Made by a program: the position numbers and the translations under genes. From Apostichopus leukothele (Eukaryota > Echinodermata > Holothuroidea > Aspidochirotida > Stichopodidae), in contig JAAAKB020000025.1 of assembly GCA_010014835.2 (NCBI GenBank), forward strand, positions 1,240,302 to 1,261,521: a stretch of DNA of 21,220 nucleotides, in the 5' to 3' direction. Under the pieces are notes generated by a model that saw only the letters and a program-made list of their open reading frames with translations, ran no database searches and was not told the origin of the DNA. Shown piece by piece: positions 9,166 through 18,600 of this stretch. How positions within the stretch are numbered: the first letter of the stretch is position 1; each line of letters begins with the position of its first letter.

Positions 9166-9365
9166 TGTAGTAATAACTCCATGTGGACCAATAAATATAT
9201 TTCAAAATCCACTGCAATATATATGCCTTCCGTAAAAGCATAATTTGCATAAAGCAAATTGTTTATTGTAGCAATAACTGCATGTGGACCAATAAATATA
9301 TTTCAAAATCCGCCGCATATATGCCTTCCGTAAAAGCATAATTTGCATAAAACAAATTGTTTGTT
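9166..9365. repeat. Tandem duplication of a 101-bp unit
   Basis: Two adjacent copies start at 9166 and 9267. Both carry ATGTGGACCAATAAATATAT, then a short variable spot, then GCCTTCCGTAAAAGCATAAT. Differences are few (for example CCACTGCAATAT against CCGCCGCAT), so the duplication is fairly young. No coding or RNA function is apparent. Confidence 0.9.
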
Positions 9366-12295
9366 GGAAGGAGCTCTTTTTGAACAATCATCATACTATT
9401 AAAGAATTTCTCTGGGTACCTACTTCAAAGAGGAATTGGATGTGTTGAGGACTAAAGAGATTCTGCATTTCTGCCATTTCTAACATCATATAGATAAAGT
9501 GTTTACACATGCAGTATACATGCAAGTTATTGTGAAGTTGCTTGAAAACAAATACAAAAATATGCAGCAAGTGCAATCATAGGTTAACAATGCATGTACA
9601 AACAATTACTACAAATAGGGTAATATGCAGCCAGGTGTTTGACTTAAAATATCACAAGTATGATCATGAAGTCCTGTGTACGAGTACAAAGTTAGGAGGA
9701 CAATTACTTTAATTTTGCATAGTATGAGTACAGACAAATTTACTGGATTTCATCAGGGAGTTGTCAGGGTACAGTAGCTACCAGCAAACAAAATACTGAA
9801 TGAGGGTTTGTGTGGAATGTGTCCTTCGAACTGCTCGCTGTGTTACAGTCTAAACGTATTTGAGAAGTGGAAATTTATGTCTCCTACCGACATTTTATGA
9901 TAATAGTGATCATGTAAAGTAAGTAACTCAACATATAGTCTAATGCAGTTATGAAACAGAATGTTAATCTATTATCATCTAGCTCATGGTATTTGAATAA
10001 TGTTTAGCACATGTAGTGCAAACAGTATTTTACATTAACAAAATTTTGCTCGATCACTTCAAATGGGCCAAATTTTATTGCAAAAGCACATAGTACACCC
10101 TTGAATAAAAAGAAAGTGTGATTATTTTCATAACCATCTTCATTGAATGCATTTTAAATGGGCTTTCAGTTTGGTTGCTTCTTGCTACCAACAAGACGAT
10201 TCCTGGGTCATTTGTGCAATTTCATTAATTTTTGGGGGTAAAGAACTTTAATAGTGTAAAGTTGGATTAAAAATCCGTTGTTATCACACAAACAAACAAT
10301 CTTGTCTTTTTTATTACTGGTAGGTGGCTGTAGCTGCATAATCACACTACCACAGTGTATCAAAGTTTCCTGAAATTTAACCTTTTTTCATAAAGCATTG
10401 AGCATTAAGCTTGATGCAAAGAAAACCCCATGTCGCTTGACTTTACCTTTGTACTAACAGTCATACTTGAATACATGTGTTAGTGCTTCTGCTTAATAAC
10501 ATGCATACTTCAGGCTGTATACAGTGTGCATCAGCTCAACCATGAAAAAGTTAATGAGGTCACATAATCTGGAGTCTGCATGCTAAGTTCTTCACCCTCA
10601 TTACCTTCAGGAAATATTTCATACCGTAGTTTTGATTATATTTTACTTGTATCGATGTTTCATATGAACGGACCAAAATGTTAGTGTGATTATCTGCTAT
10701 ATCTACCAGACTAGTGGACTAATGTACTGAAAGAGATAGCATACTGTAGGCCTGCCTAAATTAATGATCGACCTCAGTGTGTGTTTTCATGGCATATTTA
10801 ATCAGATTTTAAATTTCTGAGAGTAAAATGTTTGATCACTTAATTAATTCAGGACAACATGAAATTTAAAATGATAGTTTGTCCAACACACCAGCCCCAC
10901 CTAACACACTGCATTGCTGATGTTACACAATCAAACCCATGCTGGTGAAGTTTCTCTTGCTGCCAGCAAAAACACAAGTCCTGCAAATTTTACTTTATTG
11001 ACTGTAATCTGTATAGTACCGACTTTGATTAATTATTGCTTTCAGGGTCCTAATTTTATTAAATATAATCGTAATAGTAAAATAAAGAACCAATCGTTAG
11101 TTACAGTACTTACTGTGTAGCGCTGCTTAATAATTGCCTTCTTAATTGCTGGTATTTTCTCCTAATTAATTACTGTAGCTGACAAGTTTTATCCAAGCAT
11201 GCCCATTTCAACCTGCCAGTAAGTGTCTATGCGAACTGTACTGAGTTACTGTACTTACAGTAGCTTAATTATATGTTAGGACACTATACTGGGACTTCTT
11301 GTCTTCAAACAAGTTTAGCAATTGATGCTCTCAAATTATCATATTAACATATTTATTGATTGATAAAACTGAACCAATGAAATGATAGCTTCCCCACTCT
11401 TGAAATTGACCCCATTTTCCCCTCAGTATTCATTAGCATTGTTTATTGGCGTTAAGTTTTTTATAAGTTTTATGGATTTTGGAGCTCTTGCTGAATCAAT
11501 AGGTATAGTACAGTGTGTCAATTTGCTTTATCGCTTAACTTTGAACTGGACAACTCAGTAGATAAAAATTGTTGTTGTTGTTAGCAACCATGAAGGCTCC
11601 GTGTCAAGTTCGTTAGTTTTTGGTAGCTTTATGACTGGACTGAATACTAGTATAATGTAGATGAACTGTACCTAGGTCGGTTTCTATGTTTTCATTGCTG
11701 CTCAAAAGGAAATCAATTTATTTCAGAAAGGAAATTTTCACTTTTTTGACACTTCTTGACAGATGTGCTTATATTTTTACTGGAGAAATTGTTGGAATTG
11801 TAATATTATCAGGTTTAATAACAACTCTCTCGGGGAATTGAGTTGTCAAAAGTTGCCTGGAAGTTATTTTCTTCCTTTGACTAAAACAAACCATCATATT
11901 CTCAAGTGATACTGGTGGAAATCTAAACTGATATATTTTCCAGTTATTTTTCTTGCTCATGCCTTCGGGCATTTTGAGATTTTAGTCTGCATACATGTGC
12001 AGATGTACAGTATAGAACAGTGGAAGTATTTGTGAGTTAGTTTGGGATCTCGTTAGCTTTACAAGAAGTCTTGCCTAAAAGTTCCTCTCGTTAGAATGAG
12101 CTGATTTATCAAGGATTGTTTCCAATTGTGAATATTCTCTGGGACTACTGTATATCTTCTTGAGGAGACCAAAACAATATTTTTTTCAGTATCATCACTA
12201 TTTGGAAGTTCTTCTTTCATAAAGTATGTTGTAATTTGTTTTCAACATATTTTGACTATTAAATTAACAACGGATGTTTTCGTCATGTATTGGCT
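9366..12295. other. Intergenic, nothing coding recognised
   Basis: About 2.9 kb of AT-rich DNA with a TTG repeat (11569-11582), many short TACTGTAC/TACAGTA words around 11110-11270 and several AATAAA words. A GTTGTTAGCAAC palindrome at 11577-11588 also resembles an RFX half-site pair. No exon, tRNA or transposon end is supported. Confidence 0.45.
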
Positions 12296-12322
12296 GTTGA
12301 ATTGGCAACGGATGATTTAACT
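12251..12322. repeat. Imperfect direct repeat upstream of DNAH5
   Basis: TGACTATTAAATTAACAACG-GATG and TGGCTGTTGAATTGGCAACG-GATG lie about 38 bp apart and align without gaps. The second copy contains the X-box-like site; the first has a weaker version of it. Confidence 0.6.
12296..12309 (+). promoter_or_regulatory. RFX X-box-like site, possible ciliary promoter element
   Basis: GTTGAATTGGCAAC matches the RFX consensus GTTGCCATGGCAAC at 11 of 14 positions, with the right half-site perfect and the spacing correct. It lies 294 bp upstream of the candidate DNAH5 start codon. X-boxes bound by RFX factors near the start of ciliary genes are well known in animals. That this site serves DNAH5 is an inference. 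Confidence 0.4.
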
Positions 12323-12602
12323 TTTTGCATCAAGTACCGTTTCTTTGGATAGCTTTTGGAATTGTTTATGTTCTCGCTCTCAAGAACATTGATTCAGTCC
12401 AAACAATAAAAAACCCCACAAAACAGACAGTGGACAATCAATCCTTTCCATTCGCATGGAGAAATTTGTTGCTCAGCAGCTTATGGCAAAGTTAATTTGC
12501 ACTCATGTTAGTTAGTACTCTTTGGGGTATTTGATGAAGGAACTCCACATGTGAAGCTGTTAGGTCTATTGAACAGTCTTTATTACCGGTATTAAACTCG
12601 AG

Positions 12603-12674
12603 ATGAGTAAACCGTTGAAGAGAAAGGAGACGGTGATCAGCACCAAGGAGATAAAGAAGCAGCATCGTTACTTG
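12603..12674 (+). CDS. DNAH5: Candidate first coding exon of the dynein heavy chain
   Basis: An ATG at 12603 opens a 24-codon run, [20 protein letters not shown] then HRYL, up to a gtaatc donor. The donor leaves in phase 0 and the next certain exon (14160) enters in phase 0, giving ...[15 protein letters not shown]. Human DNAH5 starts with a short basic segment that runs into a similar block (...VLTQ-RLKGEKEAKRA). The stretch is basic and richer in GC than its flanks, and an X-box-like site lies upstream. Against it: the donor is weak at positions +5 and +6, and a short open run can arise by chance. Confidence 0.45.
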
Positions 12675-15600
12675 GTAATCTGAGGGAAGACTTCTTGGAG
12701 GTCTTTGTTTGCATTTTCGAATCCTCACTTTAATTGTGTGTGTTTGTGCTGTTTTTTTTTCTTTTTCTATGGTACCTGAGGATGATGGTTTAGAAATAAA
12801 CTATGTGAATTGGGTTCAGCCTTTAAGCATTTCTTGGAATGGAACTGTCGTGCCCACTTAATGGCACTTATACCAGCATATATGGGGCCGTGGAGGGGGG
12901 GGGGGGGAATAGTAGTACAGTACGCAGACATTGATGTAAAAATAAATGCTGCCTTAAGGATTTAGTAATACCTCGATGATGTGAATCTTGAATGTGGAAA
13001 ATAAACCAATTTTTTCTTTACCTGTAGTGTAAATGCTCACTACAAAAGTTTATGGTTCTTCAGGGACATATTACACAGTAGGCTACTGCACAGTATCAAT
13101 TTGAAACAACAGTTCACATGTGTTTGAACCAACTGATTTAAATTTAATAGTTATTTTTGTTGGACACGTACATTCTGTAAGAGCCTACTGCTATCCGAAT
13201 AGAATTCTTGCAAGTTACATTAATGTACCACCTTGGCCCAGTTAGTTTGCTGAACAGATTTATCTGAAACAATTTGCAAATTTTAAGAGTCGCTTTGTAA
13301 ACCAAGACACTGCCCTCGATGCGACTCTTTCTTGTCAATTAAATTATGTGTGACCTTTCAATTCAACCTCCAGTGATATAGTAAGTTAAATCAAGTAATT
13401 CTGCCAGAAAATCATTGGATCAATAATGCTAGAACATGCTGCCGCAATTAGAAGACAGTTTGATTTTGTGTGGCCATTTATGATAGCTTTACCTGTATTT
13501 TATGGTTCCTCAGAGACGATTACTCAGAAATGTCATTGCAGCAACTGTTTGGCACATTATGGGTACAGTGGTTCATATAGATCTTTGAGTGACTTTCGTG
13601 AAGAAATATGTCAGTAGGGGATAGTCCATTTATTATCCAATTTGAAAATATTTTGTAGTGTTTGAACCAATAGATTTAAATTAACAATAGTTATTTTTAT
13701 GGACATTTAAGAAGTTACAGCTGTCGCACATACATTAATGTAAACAGCATAGAACTGGTACATGTACACTTGTACAGTATAATATACAAAATGTAGAGAA
13801 TGTTTGGCAATGACTGGATTTGCCTTAAATGAATCAATCGTCCATTTTGGGTGATAACTTGTAAAGGACAGTTTCTACTGCCTGAAAAGACACTTAAACA
13901 TCATGGACTTTTAGACAATATTTGGAACAAATGCCAAATGTGTGGTAAACTCGAATTTGGAGACTAAGAAGCAAACACCTGTGCAACTTTGCCATATAAT
14001 GCAACAACCTGTGGTATGTGAAACATCTTTTTTCTGCTGGCACCGTTTCTATTTTTTCTACAGTTTGGTGGTGAAAAGTTGATGCCTGCTTTTTGTCCAT
14101 CCCCAGGATCAACTGCGGTCTGAATTTAAGGAAATAATTTGTTTGTTATTTCTCTGCAGCAAAAATTGAAAGAGGAACGTGAGACCAAACGGGCGTCGCT
14201 AGATGAATGCCATGGTTACCTCATTGATACCGTGGCAGACAGTCTGGGCTTGGAGAGGATGGAGGTGGAAGATGCCATTCTGGAGGGAAACACTGTGAGT
14301 ATACATCATCACTGCTGTGTGACTACCCAGCTGTGATCATAAATGGTTAACGTTGAGGGTGTGGCATTGTTTAAACCTGTTATGGTGCAACTCAGGGATC
14401 TACAAACTTTAAATTAACTGACTGTACAGTACTGTATTTGCAATATATATAAGGGAAAGCCTTTGTTTGCATCGTTTTCTATGTAAGAGAATAATTTCCG
14501 AAGCAGGTCAAGGAAAATTTGAAAATAATAACATGAATAGGCTATATGTAATGTCATTTATGAATTTTTGGCTTTCTGTGGGCATTACAATTTAGAGACA
14601 ATAGTGAATAGCTTAAGTCTCTCTTTCATTCATTCATTAAATTACATTAATTTTGCAGATTTCAAAAATGGATCAGTTTTTCACAGCTGAAGGGGAGAGA
14701 TCTCATTTGATGTTCTTCTATCAAGATCCTGAACCTGATCCAAGTAAGACTGCCGAAGAAAATCTCTTTTTTAAAATTTTATTCATTCATTCATTCATTC
14801 TTAATGTTGGGTTGTTAAACACAGATTTTAATAAAATTTTGCATAATCACAGATGTGTAAATTAGTAGACAATCGTTTGCCTGATAGAAATCAGAAAGTG
14901 AAATGTCAGTAAAACTGCAGAAGTTTACAAACTGACCATTGCATAGTTTTGCAAATGTTATCATTGACATGTTGACAAATTATTAGACGTACCATAGCAC
15001 AGTACATCCAGCTGCAAAAGTACCCTGTGAATCTGTGAGATCATGTCACTAGTCACATCGCAGGCTCTTTCTTATGTTTCTTATTGGAATGACATTTTGA
15101 GACAAATGTCCCAAAATGACGCCTTAACTTCAACATACTTTTTAGAAATCGTTGACAAGAGTTGAAAGAGTGAATATTGTGCAATGGATTATCTTAACAG
15201 TGTCCATCTTAGTGTATAGTTTACCCTAGCGTCTCCAAGGCTTTGCTTGTGGTTGCTAATTGCATTAAGAGATAAGAGTCCAAAGGCCAGCGACTTAAAG
15301 CAAATGATGTATGGACTGTTGGCATACATTGTTTACATAGGAAGACTTAAAGAGAGCTCTATTGGGTGTTGCTACTCTCGTTGTGATCAGAAAACTAGAT
15401 TAGAGTAAGATGGTAACCTAGAACAAAATCAATGTCCAACCTAGGAGGGATGCATTCATGTTTGTTGGTGTCATTGTTTTGTATTTGATTCTTAGAATAA
15501 TTCTTGAAGCTAATTTAAAATCTTAACCATAGGAGTATTGTCGCCCTATAACTTTGCTAAAAAAATGAGAAGAAAAAGGAATTACAGAGTGATTTCCCTT

Positions 15601-18600
15601 TCTGACATGATTATTTTGTACTTTTAAGTTGCTACTTGTAAGAGAACAACAAATATCTGAAAATGCTGCAGTTTCCAGGGGCTTTGCTCTTTGAACCCCC
15701 ACCAGAGCTCTACCTCCTTGGCAGCCCCCCTGTCCCCCACCATGAGCCAGCAGTGTACCTCAATTCAGAAATACAGTCCTATGCCTCTCGTTAACCTACT
15801 TAGTTCATATTGTCTTGATTTAAGAGAATAAACTTGAATATAGAAATGATTTCAAGTCAATACAGCTAATGACTAGTTTCTGTGTTTTTTACTTTCAGAT
15901 GTGAAGCATGCCTGGATTCAAGAAGGAGGTCAGTAAAGGATAAGTTATACCCAAAAATGAAAAGTAGATTATGCAACCTTACATCTTATTCTTGAAATAA
16001 GAAAGTCAAAAGTTTTAGCAAATGGTTAAACTTTGCCATGCTAAAAGATTTGCCCCAGTCAAATCATTTTTCATCCCTGAGAATGTTTCAATTGAATAAT
16101 AGCCCCCTCCTTATTGTCTGGGAGTAATGTGGAGGGTTTAAAATTTCAAAAATATTACTACTGAACACTCTTCAGAAATTTTCCCCATTTAATGGTTGGG
16201 TAATATGAATGACTGGAAATTTAAAACAAATCATTTATGCTGATTGATCTGTCATTGTGGATTTTATGATCTTTCTTAATAAAAAATTGTTTATAATTAT
16301 TATGAATCACAATTTTTCCTTAACAGGGGAACAGGTTCGTCTAGGACCCCCAGGGCAGAAGTCCTCTAAGAGTGGGAAACCCCGTATAACGGTAGCCGAT
16401 GGCCACGAGGTCCCTCTGAATGGAATTTGCATCTTCTTTTTGAAAACCTCACCTCAGAAGGTTCTCACCAGTGACAATATCAGTAAGGTATGTCTCTATC
16501 AACTCAAGAACAGAATGTTGTAAGGGTTCAGGAAGTCTTTTCTGGTCAAATTTCAGTGAAGAATATAGAGGCTTATATTGTTTGCAACATCACATGGCCT
16601 GCAATCCAAAGACTATGGCAAACGATAATACATATGGTAATTGTTACTTTGGTCAGCAAGGTAAATATTTTCAGAGCAGATATCAGTACTTACCAAATAA
16701 GAGCAACTTTTTTTTGCATTCTGTTAACAGTTTTGCGACTTACCAAGTATAAAATATGGTTTGAAATAAGATCGTTTACAATTGATCAAACTAGACAGTC
16801 CTCTCAGACTTTTTCTACCAAGCCAAAGTTGATGAGTGAGTGATCATTTAATTTGTATTGTTTTATCAACATTTCATTGTCCACTCTTTTTCCATACAAG
16901 TTTTAATCAAATGTTTGAAAGCAACTTGGAAAACTTCAAAAACGTTCTCTTTTACTTAACTACGAAATGAAAATTGACTTGTCAAACTATTGATCAACAT
17001 TGTAGATGGAATTTGTCAAACAAAGCTGTTGTCATTGATCATGAAATGATTAGGCTTATTATCAGCTGATGGCACCCTGCAGGTAGGAAGAAATATGTCA
17101 GTCTTCTAGCAGAATAATTGTTATTGGCCTTATTCACATTTGAGAATGCAAGGTGAATCAGGATCCTGTTTTCCCCCAGAGAGGTAGTTAAGCTGATCAT
17201 GATTGCAGGGTCTGATCCTGAGTATGCGAGCGTTCACACTACAGTCTGATCCTCCTTGCATTTTCAAATGTGAACAAGGCTAAATTTGTTGACTGTCGAA
17301 AATGAACGGATCCAAATGGTAGCACACTAGATGCTAATGTCTTTGAACTCATGATTTATAAAACAATGTGGAAGCTTCAAATCTTTTGGAAATTTGATGG
17401 AAATATGATCGTTGTCATAATTAGGGAACTATGGATGGATATGGCTTCATTATAGCGGGAATTAGTTTGACAGTGAAATATCTCTCTTGACCCTCAGGAA
17501 GTGATCCTTTCCCGATTAGACGCAACCGAAAACGGCATCCTGCAGGCCGTCGAGCAGTACCTCAACGGAATCATGATTCCGTTTCTGAAGAGAAACAACA
17601 ACTACTGGGGGGAACTCAGTGGTAAAGCTCACGACCAGACGAGGGAAGACTTTCTGAATAATCTTGAATCGTTCGTGGCCATCTTAGGGAGCGCCCAGGA
17701 GTCTCTCGGTGAGAGGGTAGAGCTGAAGAAATGTGACTCTTACGATTTATCTAAACTCCACAAAGCTGCAGATTACCAGGCAGTGGCTAATAGTACCCAG
17801 GATCTGGAGACTATTGAAGTTATCATGGCTGTGTGGATCAAACAGATTGAACAGGTAAGTGTTGATGATGTTATGAAGATGAATGAACTATGAGGGCATG
17901 GGAATGGTGGGGGGGAGGGGGGATATGGGTAAGGTGTAGAGAGTGAATGACTTGCAGAGGAAAACAAGAACACTCTGATCCTGGGCTTATAAAACCATTC
18001 TATAGAATGCTTTATGTCATAGATGAAATTGAATAACTATCACTGTTGAGTGACATCAAAATGTTGGATATTAGTCAATATATCCATCATGTGCTATTTC
18101 AAAGGATTTCTTCGTTAGCTATATTAATTTTTTATTTATTTTTGTTACTTTTGGGTAGGTTCTCGCAGAGAGTGAACAGATGAGGAAAGAAGCTGACAAC
18201 ATCGGCCCTAGAGCAGAGTTAGATCATTGGAAGAGACGGATGGCAAGGTTTAACTATTTATTGCAACAGCTGAAGGGACCTAACATCAAAGCCGTACTCT
18301 TTGTGCTACAAGCTGCAAAATCAAAAACTTTAAAGGTAAAGGAAATTTTTTTATATTTTTCCCACATACAGTATGAGTCCTGAGAATAGGGTTAATCAAA
18401 GGCAATTTACCTTGTGATTCAGACCTACCTCAAATTATATTGATTTTTTTCCTTTTTTTTCCCTTAACATATATTTCTTCTTCATTGTTCTACTCTCAGA
18501 CATGGCTGGACCTCGATCGTCGAATCACTGATTATGCAAATGAGGCCAAAGACAATGTCAAATTTCTCTACACCCTGGAGAAGTTTTGTGATCCTCTTTA

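Noticed and set aside
11577-11588. GTTGTTAGCAAC as the DNAH5 X-box
   Set aside because: It arises at the end of a TTG microsatellite, has poor half-site spacing, and is about 1 kb from the candidate start. The site at 12296 is better.
12492-12728. 78-codon open frame on the minus strand
   Set aside because: It has no family similarity, and the opposite strand there carries the more coding-like candidate first exon. Open frames of this length are expected by chance.
13426-13617. 63-codon open frame on the plus strand starting [11 protein letters not shown]
   Set aside because: No recognisable domain, no fit to the DNAH5 N-terminus, and it overlaps one copy of the diverged duplication.
5881-14159. 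A third protein-coding gene in the long gap
   Set aside because: I looked on both strands for exons with family similarity and good splice signals. Only the LINE relic, the ASH1L-frame stretch and the candidate DNAH5 first exon showed any protein-like character.
16471-16843. Two overlapping open frames of 93 and 117 codons after a DNAH5 exon
   Set aside because: They begin at the end of a real exon and run into the intron; translations are low complexity and resemble nothing.
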